NCBI RefSeq assembly: GCF_003464595.1
Contig: NZ_QRZF01000003.1
Span: 434,001-498,000 of the forward strand
From: Bacteroides intestinalis
Lineage (GTDB): Bacteria > Bacteroidota > Bacteroidia > Bacteroidales > Bacteroidaceae
Direction: 5' to 3'
DNA length: 64,000 nucleotides
The position numbers were made by a program, and so were the translations under genes. Numbering within the stretch: the stretch's first letter is position 1; every line of letters begins with the position of its first letter. This document shows, one piece after another, positions 7,892 through 17,275 of the stretch. A model generated the notes under the pieces. The model did no database searches and was not told where the DNA came from. It saw only the letters and a program-made list of their open reading frames with translations.

Positions 7892-9763
7892 TTACAAGTT
7901 TGCTTTGGCCCATGCTGTAATCAGTTTGTTTTCATTGGAGTTCCAAGCTTCCTTATAAAGGTCGCGTACCACATCGAGCCACTTAATGCTGCGGGTCTCT
8001 TTAGAATCACTTGTTCCTACATCAACGGTGCCGCCGTATGCTTTATAATCTTCACGCAGGGTACCGCAAATACGGGCATAGGTCCCGGTATATGTGTTCA
8101 GGTCATTGTTGGTTACCTTAACATCGTAGTTGAGTTGATCGTCCGTGCAACTGTAATTTCCCGGATGGGCAGAATCTTCGGTAGCCCACTTGGAACGGTC
8201 TGCTGCATACACGGTGACCCCGTCCTTGAAGAGATAAGGATAATATCCTGAGTTGTCCATATCTTCATATACAATGCCGCATACCGGGAACTGAGCTCCT
8301 GATTGTAATTGTATATGTTTCAGTACCGCTGCCATCGCATCCGTATCGGTGTCACCTTTTGCTTTCCATACGGCAGTTGCAATCCAGGTTGCAAGTTTTT
8401 CGGCTGTAGGATTGAGCATGTATACCTTGCCTTTTTTCTGAACGCCGGTTTGTACATCCTTGCCGGTTGAGTACTCGTAGAGCTTAACTGGGTATCCTTC
8501 GTAATTAGGATAGGTCGTGGTTTCCTCTATCAGTGTTCCCGCCATATATTGACCGGTGCTGATTATCTTGTCGCAACTGGTGACGAGTGCTTTGTAACCA
8601 TCCGAATTGTTTATGAAGTCATGTAATTGGGCGTCTTTGTCTTCCTGCATTACGGCATTCCAGAGTGCATTGCGCAGTGTTCCCTGGTTATCATCACCAT
8701 CGTAGTCCCAGAACATCATACCTTTCATGCCTAATCCTAAAAGCCATGTACCTTTTGCGGCAATACTTCGGGGATTGTCATAACCACAGTAGAATATTCC
8801 GCTCTTAGTAACGTATGGAACACTGCCTTCTTCATCCCAATTATCAATGGCATAGCCTTCGCCCGCACTTAAGTCGACAATGTCTCTGTAATTGATAGAA
8901 CCACCGGAGTTGAAATGTGCTCTTCCATAGAATGGAATACCCAGGACTAATTTATTGGCAGGTACACCGGCACTCAGATATTCGTTAACAGAGCGCTGGC
9001 AATCCCAGGTGGCACTTGGTTTATTCAATGGTGATTGATGACCGGGGGCGCCCACTAAGTCGTATGTCATAATGTTGACGAAGTCCACATAGGGGTCTAC
9101 AGCTTTCACATCGATATACTTCCATCCTGCTCCTTGCGGTTGCTTGTTCTTGCAATACCCGGCGTAGGTCAGTAAAGTGGAACTTGATAGAGTTTCGCGC
9201 AGATCTTTCATTAACAGAGTGAAATTCTCTACGTCAACCAACGGGTCGTAGGCGTTACTGCCGAAAGTCATGCCGGGAAATTCCCAGTCAATATCGATAC
9301 CGTCTATGCCTTCCTGCTGAACGAACTTCTTGCAATCCTGGGCGAATTGTTTGCGCATTTCGGGGCTCTTTGCCAGGGCGGAGAAACCTCCGTCCTGGGA
9401 ATTACCCGAATTAGAGACACTATTTGTAAAAGAGAGTAATATCTTTAAATTGCTATTTCTTTCTTTTAACTTCTTCACCTGATTGAAACGTTCCTTGTCA
9501 CCTTGCAAGTCAAACTTCTGATAGACATTGTTCTTAACATAAAGTTCGGCGAAAGCATAATTGATATGCGTCATGTAAGTGGGGTCAGGAAGCATTGTGC
9601 CATAGTAGGTCACATAACCTAATGCGACGCGTCCATTTACTCTATCTGCCATGTTGTTCACTTCCGGAGGCCCAAAACTGGGTACACCGGTTATGTAGTC
9701 GTCATCGTGACAGGAACTTAGTCCTAATATAATAGCTATTACAATAAATATAATCTTTTTCAT
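7892..9763 (-). CDS. GH18 chitinase-like surface lipoprotein
   Basis: Encodes 623 residues with a lipobox (LSSC, cysteine 18). The GH18 barrel spans about residues 42-375: VALGYVTYY, LKILLSF, the catalytic DGIDIDWEFPG (154-164; glutamate 161 is the expected acid/base), and later NIMTYDL and MKGMMFWDYDGDD. The WEFPG form is more typical of chitinases than of endo-beta-N-acetylglucosaminidases, so cleavage of chitin or chito-oligosaccharides with substrate-assisted catalysis is likely. Residues about 380-623 are a C-terminal region I do not recognise. It is last in an operon with SusC, SusD and a surface lipoprotein, 6 nt after the latter, so it probably acts at the cell surface ahead of uptake. 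Confidence 0.88.
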   Translation of the reverse strand: MKKIIFIVIAIILGLSSCHDDDYITGVPSFGPPEVNNMADRVNGRVALGYVTYYGTMLPDPTYMTHINYAFAELYVKNNVYQKFDLQGDKERFNQVKKLKERNSNLKILLSFTNSVSNSGNSQDGGFSALAKSPEMRKQFAQDCKKFVQQEGIDGIDIDWEFPGMTFGSNAYDPLVDVENFTLLMKDLRETLSSSTLLTYAGYCKNKQPQGAGWKYIDVKAVDPYVDFVNIMTYDLVGAPGHQSPLNKPSATWDCQRSVNEYLSAGVPANKLVLGIPFYGRAHFNSGGSINYRDIVDLSAGEGYAIDNWDEEGSVPYVTKSGIFYCGYDNPRSIAAKGTWLLGLGMKGMMFWDYDGDDNQGTLRNALWNAVMQEDKDAQLHDFINNSDGYKALVTSCDKIISTGQYMAGTLIEETTTYPNYEGYPVKLYEYSTGKDVQTGVQKKGKVYMLNPTAEKLATWIATAVWKAKGDTDTDAMAAVLKHIQLQSGAQFPVCGIVYEDMDNSGYYPYLFKDGVTVYAADRSKWATEDSAHPGNYSCTDDQLNYDVKVTNNDLNTYTGTYARICGTLREDYKAYGGTVDVGTSDSKETRSIKWLDVVRDLYKEAWNSNENKLITAWAKANL

Positions 9764-9769
9764 AAGGCA

Positions 9770-10675
9770 TTATTCTTTGGATTCATAATATACATACCAA
9801 CCATAGTCGTCCCAGTCACCTCCACCTGTGTATTTCTGCGGGTGATACAGAGTGATATATTCATCAGTCAATGTAAGTATCCAGAATACATTGTTTTTTC
9901 CCTTACTTTGGCCGAGGTCATCATAATTGCTTCCGATAACGGGGATATTGGTGGTAAGTCTGCCTTGAACCAATTCTTCCGGTTGTTCATGGTCGAAGTT
10001 AAACGTTCCTTCGTTCACTAATTTACCACTTTTGTCATAGGTCTTCAACTTAGTATCTTGTATTTCGAATACTATTCTCTGATCTCCTGCTTGTGCAAGA
10101 TTTGCTGATCCCCACCATGCAAAATTAGATTCAGGAGTATATCCTGCACTGGTGTATTTCCATCCGCCATGTGCTCCCATGTTGCAGACCGATCCCCACT
10201 TTACTTCGCGGAATCCCCATGCTTTGGTTGCATCGGCATCTGCTTTGTCTTTGGCTCCGGTAAAAAGGCCCATCCATTCGTCAAACACATTGGTGACTGT
10301 CACGGTAAAGATATCACTGGTTACAATCTTTCCGTTGGAGAGTGCTTCATAGTAGATTTCATAAGTTCCGTTGGCACCATATATGATCGTATCATTATCG
10401 CTGCCGGTAATCTTTGTGCCGACTCCATAGTGCCAGATACCTCCCAATTCAGGACGGTTGTTTTTGAGTACTACATATTGATCTCCTTCTACAGCGTCAT
10501 CCTGGTTGGGAATAGGCTGGGTAACGGATAATATGTTATTCAGCTCTTCCTTGCTGATAGGATCTCCGGCATTAGTAATATATTTATCACGTAAGGATTC
10601 ATCTTCCATAGGGTCGCAGGCTGTGACTATAGCCATTGCTGCGAATAATAATAGTATTGCTTTTAATGTTTTCAT
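9770..10675 (-). CDS. Surface glycan-binding-type lipoprotein, PKD-like
   Basis: Encodes 301 residues with a lipobox (VTAC, cysteine 20) followed by DPMEDES, an acidic stretch usual for surface export in Bacteroides. Residues about 50-130 look like a PKD/immunoglobulin-like fold (IWHYGVGTKITGSDNDTIIY, YEIYYEALSNGKIVTS, FTVTVTNV). The C-terminal 160 residues are rich in tryptophan and tyrosine (GFREVKWGSVCNMGAHGGWK, NFAWWGSANL, DWDDYGWYVYYE), typical of a carbohydrate-binding surface. Its place directly after SusD and before GH18 is that of a SusE/F-like surface glycan-binding protein. Binding to chito-oligosaccharides is inferred from the neighbours only. Confidence 0.7.
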   Translation of the reverse strand: MKTLKAILLLFAAMAIVTACDPMEDESLRDKYITNAGDPISKEELNNILSVTQPIPNQDDAVEGDQYVVLKNNRPELGGIWHYGVGTKITGSDNDTIIYGANGTYEIYYEALSNGKIVTSDIFTVTVTNVFDEWMGLFTGAKDKADADATKAWGFREVKWGSVCNMGAHGGWKYTSAGYTPESNFAWWGSANLAQAGDQRIVFEIQDTKLKTYDKSGKLVNEGTFNFDHEQPEELVQGRLTTNIPVIGSNYDDLGQSKGKNNVFWILTLTDEYITLYHPQKYTGGGDWDDYGWYVYYESKE

Positions 10676-10697
10676 ATCATTGAGATTTTAAATGGCA

Positions 10698-12503
10698 TTA
10701 CATTTTTGTCCAATCACTGAATTGTGCATCAGGTCCCCAGCCCGGATTTTGCTCGAGTACACCATTGGAACGGTCTATTTCTATTTGAGGTATAGGCCAG
10801 TAACCTTGGGTTTGCTGTAGACGCTTCTTATAATCATACTTGACCATAGGCGTAAGAGCGGCGGCATTGATAACCTCAAAGCCTGTCTGGCGGTTTAGCG
10901 CATTTCCTGCTTCTTCCAGACTTGGACCGGACCAGCGGAGCAGATCCCACCAACGGATGGATTCGAAAGCAAATTCCCAACGACGTTCCTGTTTAAGTGC
11001 ATCCAGCGTGTATGAGATAGGAGCCAAGTGGGAACGTTGACGTACTCTGTTCAAACCGGTTGCATCTCCTTTCAATTCGGAATGCATCAGCAGTACATCG
11101 GCAAAGCGGATGTGGATAAGATCGGTAATATTCAGTAACTGCGGGGAAGTCTGGCTGGATATGCCCGGATGTAATGTTTTTCCAAAAGCTTCGAGTACTC
11201 CGTTGCTATTATATGCATTGATATTGATGTATTTCTTGTTGAAATATCCGGTTTGCTCGTAATAGCGGTAAGAAACGGTATATGCGGGTTCCGAATCATC
11301 TAAACGGAAGTCTGCCAAAACATTTCCTTCATTGTTGGGGTCCATAGCCTTGTATGACCAAATAGAACCGGAAATACGCGGGTCTTCAGTATATCCATCC
11401 AGGAATGTTTGTTGTTTAGACCACTCTTTCCAGTCCTGAACCATACTGGGAGATACCGGGCCTGCGCCCCAACCAAAGTTGAACGGATAACTTTCTTCTT
11501 TCCAGTCAGCATCGTCACCGGAAGGGGAGTAGAACATTGCACACGTATTGGCAAACCATGTGTAGGTCCATGTGGAGGTTAGGTTGTGCTTGTTGGCAAA
11601 GAGTGTTTCGATAGAAGAATTGCCATCCCAAGCGAGTTTATGCTTCACTGCGTATGCATATTGCTTCTTGGAGCTGGTGCTGTTAGTGGCAGAGTTCGTA
11701 TAACCCCATAGATTGCGTTGATCGGAAATTAGGTTGTGTCCGGAATGGTCTATGCAGTCTTCCAACCAACTGATGACTTGTTCTTTTGTGATTTCGCCTT
11801 CAGGTGTCAGAGGTAAAGTCTTCTTGTCATAACGTCCGGTATAGAACAGGAATACTCGCGCTGCAAGTGCTTCGGCTGCATACTTGGTAGCATGACCTGC
11901 CATGGCATTCCCGGCCGGATATATCTGGTTAGGCATCATCTCAATTGCATTCTTTATATCAGAGGCAATCAAGGCATATACTTCGTCAACGGATGCTCGC
12001 GGGAGGTTTACAGCTTCAATCGTGGTACGAAGGGGAACGCCGCCGAATATCTTTACTAATTCATAGTAGGTCCATGCCCGGAGGAAATAAGCTTCGCCAA
12101 AGTGACGTAAACGTTCAGATTCACTTGACCAGCTTTTTACGTTATCAAGCGTGTTAATCGTGTTGTTGGCACGATTGATGAGTTGATAACAACGGTCCCA
12201 GATACCAAGTCTGCTGTTCAAGCTTCCTTGATAAAGCAAGAAGTTTGTGGCGCAATTACCGGAATAAGAGAGATTACCGCCTAAGCAATCATCACTGGCC
12301 AATTGGGCTGTATAGTATTCTGAAGATGTTTCAGGATCTTCAAACAATAACTTTGCATAGATAGACGTCAACATTTGGTTGGCATCTTTCTCCGTTTCCG
12401 GAAAGTTCTCTGTTGTTTTATCTGTAAGTAACTCAGTGTCAAGGAAATTTTCACATGACGTGAGTATGAAAAGTGCAGATAGTATATATATTAGTTTTTT
12501 CAT
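10698..12503 (-). CDS. SusD/RagB-family surface lipoprotein (chitin-type locus)
   Basis: Encodes 601 residues with lipobox LTSC (cysteine 17) then ENFLDTELLTDKTTENF, the usual SusD start. The helical tetratricopeptide core (RAWTYYELVKIFGGVPLRT, YALIASDIKNAIEMM) and the C-terminal QERRWEFAFESIRWWDLLRW and YWPIPQIEIDRSN segments are SusD hallmarks. SusD proteins cap the SusC barrel and help load glycan into it. It lies 12 nt downstream of the SusC gene. Confidence 0.95.
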   Translation of the reverse strand: MKKLIYILSALFILTSCENFLDTELLTDKTTENFPETEKDANQMLTSIYAKLLFEDPETSSEYYTAQLASDDCLGGNLSYSGNCATNFLLYQGSLNSRLGIWDRCYQLINRANNTINTLDNVKSWSSESERLRHFGEAYFLRAWTYYELVKIFGGVPLRTTIEAVNLPRASVDEVYALIASDIKNAIEMMPNQIYPAGNAMAGHATKYAAEALAARVFLFYTGRYDKKTLPLTPEGEITKEQVISWLEDCIDHSGHNLISDQRNLWGYTNSATNSTSSKKQYAYAVKHKLAWDGNSSIETLFANKHNLTSTWTYTWFANTCAMFYSPSGDDADWKEESYPFNFGWGAGPVSPSMVQDWKEWSKQQTFLDGYTEDPRISGSIWSYKAMDPNNEGNVLADFRLDDSEPAYTVSYRYYEQTGYFNKKYININAYNSNGVLEAFGKTLHPGISSQTSPQLLNITDLIHIRFADVLLMHSELKGDATGLNRVRQRSHLAPISYTLDALKQERRWEFAFESIRWWDLLRWSGPSLEEAGNALNRQTGFEVINAAALTPMVKYDYKKRLQQTQGYWPIPQIEIDRSNGVLEQNPGWGPDAQFSDWTKM

Positions 12504-12515
12504 ATTTTCATATTA

Positions 12516-15500
12516 TTAGAATTTGACATTTAAACCGAGCATACATGTGCGGGCTTCCGGATAGTATCCTAAATCTATGCCCTGTACCCAACCAAAATCA
12601 CTACCATAACCGATTTCGGGATCCATACCTGAATATCCGGTAAAGGTGTATAAGTTCTGGACTGTAGCATAAAGTCTGAGCTGCTGCAGAGGGATTTTCT
12701 TGAAAATCTTCTTGATATCAACTCCGATAGTGATATTCTTGATTTTGAGATAATCTCCATTCTCTACATAAATATCGGAAACTTTAGACCAATTACTTCC
12801 ACCAGTGCTTGCCAGGCGTGGTAACTTGTTAGAAGTTCCTTCTCCGTGCCAACGTTCCAGGATGTCTGTGGTAAAGTTCTGCAATGGAGAACTGGCATAA
12901 TCCCGGTAGCATTTAAGTATTTGCTGGCCGAAGGCTCCATAAGTCGTAACCGATAGGTCAATCATTTTCCAGCTGACATTGAAAGAGAATCCAAGTGTCA
13001 TGTCCGGGTGAGGATTACCAATTTCTGTACGGTCATTCGAGTCAATGATTCCATTCTTATCAATATCTGCCCAGATCACATCTCCCGGTTGTGTTTGAGC
13101 ACCATTTTCTTTAGCACCTTTATATTCGTCTATTTGTTTTTGGTTCTGGAAAATACCAAGACTCTTGTAGCCATAAAAATATCCTAAAGGTTTTCCAACT
13201 TCTCCGCGTGCACATTCGTCAGATGCATTCCATAAATTGCCCGACGGTCCATGGAGGATACCATCTTCATTGGGAAGTTCGGTAATTCTGTTTTTATTGA
13301 ATGCCGGAGCCAGATTGATACCATAATTCCAGTCCTTACCTATGTTATCGTTCCAGTGGAGGCCGATTTCAAATCCGGTATTCCGAATAACTCCACCATT
13401 GATGGCAGCCGGACTTGAACCGAATGAATAGAGTACGGGTGGGGTAATAAGCCAGTCTTTGGTTAACCTTTTATACCAATCGAATTCGAGTGCCAGACGA
13501 CCATTGAAGAATCGTGCATCGAGGCCTATGTTGAGCTGTTCCTGGGTTTCCCATGAAAGATCCGGATTAGTCAGCTTATATGCGTAGGAACCAATAGAAA
13601 CCTGATCCATGGAGTCGCCGAATGAATAACCTCCATTACCGTTGTTGGCAGTGATACGTGAAATGTATTCAAAGGTGTTTACGGCGTTATTACCATTCTG
13701 TCCCCAGGATGCACGCAGTTTTAAGAAATCCAGCCAATTGAGCTCTGGCATGAAACTTTCGTTTGTAACGACCCAACCTGCCGAGAAAGACGGGAAATAT
13801 CCCCATCGATGGTCGCGGGCAAAAATAGAAGAACCATCCGCACGCATAATGGCGGTTGCCATGTACTTTTCTTTATAGTTGTAGTTTATACGACCAAAGA
13901 AGGAAGCCATTTGACCGGCTGCACCGGGAGCTCCTGTTAAAGTTTTAATTTTATTTTTATCATCGTACTTTATGTTGCTCAGATATGCATGTTTAAAGTC
14001 TGAGAATTCAGAACCTTCTGCATTGGCACTCATGGAGTCACCCATTCCGTATTTTTCAAGACTCTGCCCGATTACTGCGTCAAAATGATGGTCTTTAAGA
14101 GTGAAATTATAGCTGGCTGTATTTTCCCAGGACCAGCGGTGGTTGAGTGACATGGACTGAGTTACCCTGTCTTCTTGTGTCGTCAGGCTTTGACTTAGCG
14201 GGCGATAGCTGGGGATATAAGAACGATAACTTGAAGCTGACAAGATGTATCCGAACTGTGATTTGATTCGTAAATTCTTGATTGGTTGCAGCTCTGCATA
14301 AAAACTGGATTGTAAGTAATGGCTTTTGCTTAAGGCATGACTTGTGTAGTAATCCATATAAGCTATTGGATTTGTGGTGTTTTCCCCATATCCTTCTTCT
14401 TGTGCATCATCGTATAAGTAGTACTCTCCTTTGCTGTTATAGGCATGCATCAATGGGGGAGTAGTTAACATATCACGTGTACCATTCCAGTAAATGCCAG
14501 TGGTGGCAAAAGAACCTGCAGTCTGCTGGTACTTGTAATTAAGAGTCTGCCCAATTTTGAGGACATCAAGGTTCCCTATCTTTTTGACAATATGATTAGA
14601 GTTGATACGTGCATTGTATCTGTCCATACTGGCAATGCGACCGGGGGCTCCCATAGTAGCTTCCTGATTGAAGTAGGTAAAACCGATAGAGAAGTTGGAA
14701 CGTTCTGTACCTCCGGTGAAGTTCAATGAATGGCTTTGGATAGGAGCATCATTATTTAAGATCTCTTTTATCCAGTTGGTACCATTCCAGGTTCCTTCCT
14801 GAATAGCTTTATAATCGGCTGCCGGTAACCATTTCTCCCAGTTCAGAAGTGAAGTACCATCCATCATGTGCATTTCATCTTCTATCATCATATATTCCTT
14901 AGCATTCAGCAGGGTGGCGATTTTAGGAAGATTCTGAATACCATAATAACCATCGTAAGTAACCTCAAAGTTACCTGTTTTGCCTTGCTTGGTAGTGATG
15001 AGAATAACGCCATTGGCGGCACGTGAACCATAGATAGCAGCAGATGCGGCATCTTTTAGTACATCGATAGATTCAACGTCGGCAGGACTTAGACCATCTA
15101 TGCTGCCGTTGACTACTCCATCTACTACATATAAAGGAGAAAAATTACCATTGGTTCCGAGACCGCGGATATTGACTTTAAATCCCTGTCCGAGGAAACC
15201 GCCGTTTGATGTGATATTTATACCAGGTGCCTGACTTTGCAGACCGCCCAGAACATCCGTTGTATTTAGCTTTGCGATATCAGTACCTTTCACTTGTACC
15301 GTAGCTCCGGTAACCAATTTCTTTTTCTGAACTCCATAGCCAACTACTACTACCTCTTCCAGTAATTCGGAATCTTCTGTCAGCGTGATTTCCATCTTGG
15401 GTGTTGCTTTTACTTCCAGTGTCTTATATCCGACGAAAGAGATTACCAAAGTAGCACCTCTTTTCACGGTAAGAGAGAATTTACCATCTATATTGGTAAT

Positions 15501-15734
15501 AATACCATTGTTTGTTCCTTTTTCCAGAACACTTGCTCCGATAACAGGTTCGCCTGTCTGATCTGTTACCGTACCATTGATGACTTGCGATTGTAGCTGT
15601 TCTGCAACTTCAGATAAACCTTCTGAATTAGTACCGATTGCCAGGGCGGTATTGCTTCCTATTAGTAAAGCTACAATGGCAATAGTGGTGAGGAATTTGT
15701 AATGTAGTGTTCCTCGTTCGCGATTTTCATTCAT
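12516..15734 (-). CDS. SusC/RagA-family TonB-dependent outer-membrane transporter (chitin-type locus)
   Basis: Encodes 1072 residues. After the N-terminal signal come a carboxypeptidase-regulatory-like domain (residues about 51-110: INGTVTDQTGEPVIGASV, DGKFSLTVKRG), the link EEVVVVGYGVQKKK, a plug domain with the SusC-type PADVESIDVLKDAASAAIYG and GVILITTK motifs, and a 22-strand-type barrel to the C-terminal GLNVKF. It imports oligosaccharides with energy from TonB. It heads the four-gene operon SusC-SusD-lipoprotein-GH18, so chito-oligosaccharide uptake is inferred. No dedicated regulator (anti-sigma, hybrid kinase, SusR) lies beside it. A minus-strand TATATTTG at 15938-15931 is a possible -7 element. 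Confidence 0.95.
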   Translation of the reverse strand: MNENRERGTLHYKFLTTIAIVALLIGSNTALAIGTNSEGLSEVAEQLQSQVINGTVTDQTGEPVIGASVLEKGTNNGIITNIDGKFSLTVKRGATLVISFVGYKTLEVKATPKMEITLTEDSELLEEVVVVGYGVQKKKLVTGATVQVKGTDIAKLNTTDVLGGLQSQAPGINITSNGGFLGQGFKVNIRGLGTNGNFSPLYVVDGVVNGSIDGLSPADVESIDVLKDAASAAIYGSRAANGVILITTKQGKTGNFEVTYDGYYGIQNLPKIATLLNAKEYMMIEDEMHMMDGTSLLNWEKWLPAADYKAIQEGTWNGTNWIKEILNNDAPIQSHSLNFTGGTERSNFSIGFTYFNQEATMGAPGRIASMDRYNARINSNHIVKKIGNLDVLKIGQTLNYKYQQTAGSFATTGIYWNGTRDMLTTPPLMHAYNSKGEYYLYDDAQEEGYGENTTNPIAYMDYYTSHALSKSHYLQSSFYAELQPIKNLRIKSQFGYILSASSYRSYIPSYRPLSQSLTTQEDRVTQSMSLNHRWSWENTASYNFTLKDHHFDAVIGQSLEKYGMGDSMSANAEGSEFSDFKHAYLSNIKYDDKNKIKTLTGAPGAAGQMASFFGRINYNYKEKYMATAIMRADGSSIFARDHRWGYFPSFSAGWVVTNESFMPELNWLDFLKLRASWGQNGNNAVNTFEYISRITANNGNGGYSFGDSMDQVSIGSYAYKLTNPDLSWETQEQLNIGLDARFFNGRLALEFDWYKRLTKDWLITPPVLYSFGSSPAAINGGVIRNTGFEIGLHWNDNIGKDWNYGINLAPAFNKNRITELPNEDGILHGPSGNLWNASDECARGEVGKPLGYFYGYKSLGIFQNQKQIDEYKGAKENGAQTQPGDVIWADIDKNGIIDSNDRTEIGNPHPDMTLGFSFNVSWKMIDLSVTTYGAFGQQILKCYRDYASSPLQNFTTDILERWHGEGTSNKLPRLASTGGSNWSKVSDIYVENGDYLKIKNITIGVDIKKIFKKIPLQQLRLYATVQNLYTFTGYSGMDPEIGYGSDFGWVQGIDLGYYPEARTCMLGLNVKF

Positions 15735-16483
15735 GATTTGATGATTTTTGTTTAAAGCTAAATTGGAATATTAAATAAACTAGATAGAAAATGAGATGGA
15801 CAATAGAATGTCTGGGTGCATTGTTTCCTTTTTCATAAGCATTTGTTTTTCTTAGGTTGATATTATAAATTAAGGTGTTGTAGCATTCTGAATCAGAAGT
15901 TATTTTATGTCTTGTCTGATCTTGCTACTCCAAATATAATTCGTATTTTCATTACTTAAAATAAATGGCGAACTATATTAATAACTGTTATATGTCGTTT
16001 TATTTGCTTAAGAAACTTGCGTGAATAAAATATTGATTTAGATGCAACTTGCTTGCATATTTGAAAAATATGTTATTCTGGTGCTATATGTTTTATAATC
16101 ACGTTGTTATGTTGGATATTGTGCTGTTTTATGTTCGTATATTTCTTTGTTTTAGTTTTGTTTTTAAAGTTCGTTAACTAATTTTGCCCTTCAAATTGAA
16201 ATGAATGATGGGATGAATGGGCTATGCTTTTCTCTGCTTTTAGTTAAAAAGTATAATGTTTACTCATTGGAGGAGTTAGCGGATCAGTGATTCTTTTCGC
16301 TTAATTATTAGAGGTGTTACTGTTTCATCTTAATAGTACCCGGTCTATACCAAGCCCGTACCAAGTCCGTACCAAGCCCGTACCAACTTCGTGTCTGGTC
16401 CGTCTGTATAGATACGGAGCAAACACGGACTTGGCACGGTTCGAATATTAAAGCGAATGTATTTATTCCGGAAATAAGGAATG
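15735..16483. other. Long AT-rich intergenic region between the chitin locus and the queuosine operon
   Basis: About 750 nt with no credible gene. It should hold the SusC promoter on the minus strand (candidate -7 at 15931-15938) and, at the right, tandem repeats described separately. I see no other clear structure. Confidence 0.6.
16348..16391. repeat. Four 11-bp tandem repeats (TACCAAGCCCG)
   Basis: Copies: TACCAAGCCCG, TACCAAGTCCG, TACCAAGCCCG, TACCAACTTCG. About 35 nt further on, ACGGACTTGGCACGG (near 16425-16440) is an inverted copy of CCGTACCAAGTCCGT with one mismatch, so the array can fold onto the following sequence. It lies upstream of the queuosine promoter; role unknown. Confidence 0.75.
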
Positions 16484-16515
16484 TTTGTCTGTTTTAGAAA
16501 CTTATCGTATCTTTG
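16484..16515 (+). promoter_or_regulatory. Promoter of the queuosine operon
   Basis: TTTG (16484-16487), 20 nt, TATCTTTG (16508-16515): an exact match to the Bacteroides -33/-7 consensus. Transcription would start near 16522 and read through the riboswitch-like leader. Confidence 0.75.
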
Positions 16516-16547
16516 CACCCGGATTAAAATGTAAGATGCCGTGAATA

Positions 16548-16586
16548 GCGGTCGTGTATTCTAGAACACCACGTAAAAAACAGGAT
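16548..16586 (+). promoter_or_regulatory. preQ1-I riboswitch-like leader
   Basis: CGTG and CACG can form a short P1 stem around a loop containing TTCTAGAACACC. The stem is followed by TAAAAAACAGGA. The AACACC box and the TAAAAAAC tail resemble conserved parts of preQ1-I aptamers. The tail AGGA can pair with TTCT in the loop (one wobble) to make the H-type pseudoknot, which would hide the AGGA in front of the ATG at 16589 and so act on translation. It precedes a queuosine precursor transporter, the expected target. The match is from memory of the consensus, not a covariance search. Confidence 0.6.
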
Positions 16587-16588
16587 TT

Positions 16589-17269
16589 ATGAAGCAAAAA
16601 GTATCTGTACCTTTTATGCTGCTGGGTATTTTATTTAATGTTTGCCTGATTGCAGCTAATCTTCTTGAAACCAAGGTTATTCAGGTTTTTGGTATAACCG
16701 TTACAGCCGGATTATTGGTTTTTCCTATTTCTTATATTATAAACGATTGCATTGCTGAGGTGTGGGGCTTCCGTAAAGTACGTCTTATTATCTGGAGTGG
16801 TTTTGCCATGAACTTCTTTGTGGTAATGCTTGGCTTGATAGCCGTTGCACTACCGGCTGCACCGTTTTGGGAAGGAGAAGCCCATTTCAATTTTGTTTTT
16901 GGGATGGCACCGCGTATTGTTGTAGCAAGTCTGACCGCGTTTTTGGTAGGTTCATTTCTCAACGCTTATGTCATGAGCCGTATGAAAGTGGCAAGTGGTG
17001 GACGAAACTTTTCTGCCCGTGCTATTTGGTCGACAATAGTAGGGGAGACGGCGGATTCTATTATATTCTTCCCAGTAGCTTTTGGTGGCATTATTGCCTG
17101 GCGTGAATTGCTTGTAATGATGTGTATTCAGATCGTATTGAAATCCTTGTATGAAGTATTGATTCTTCCGGTCACTATCCGTGTAGTAGCAGCTATTAAA
17201 CGGATAGACGGTAGCGATGTGTATGATGAGGATATTTCCTATAATGTATTGAAAATCAAAGATATTTAA
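16589..17269 (+). CDS. Queuosine precursor transporter (YhhQ/VUT family)
   Basis: Encodes 226 residues with about six membrane segments and no signal peptide. ITVTAGLLVFPISYIINDCIAEVWGF is the diagnostic region of the COG1738 family (IND-C-AEVWG), followed by a conserved ARAIWSTIVGETADSIIFFP segment with the GE-x-xDS motif. E. coli YhhQ imports preQ0 and preQ1. Here the gene is the first of an operon with queC (6 nt later) and queF and lies behind a preQ1-riboswitch-like leader, which supports the role in precursor uptake. Confidence 0.9.
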   Translation: MKQKVSVPFMLLGILFNVCLIAANLLETKVIQVFGITVTAGLLVFPISYIINDCIAEVWGFRKVRLIIWSGFAMNFFVVMLGLIAVALPAAPFWEGEAHFNFVFGMAPRIVVASLTAFLVGSFLNAYVMSRMKVASGGRNFSARAIWSTIVGETADSIIFFPVAFGGIIAWRELLVMMCIQIVLKSLYEVLILPVTIRVVAAIKRIDGSDVYDEDISYNVLKIKDI

Positions 17270-17275
17270 AATAGC

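Noticed and set aside
16112..16140. An eighth regulon element (TTGGAT...TCGTAT)
   Set aside because: The first half differs at two conserved positions, spacing is one longer, and no gene of the regulon follows.
16348..16391. A small CRISPR array or REP array
   Set aside because: Units of 11 bp follow each other directly with no spacers.
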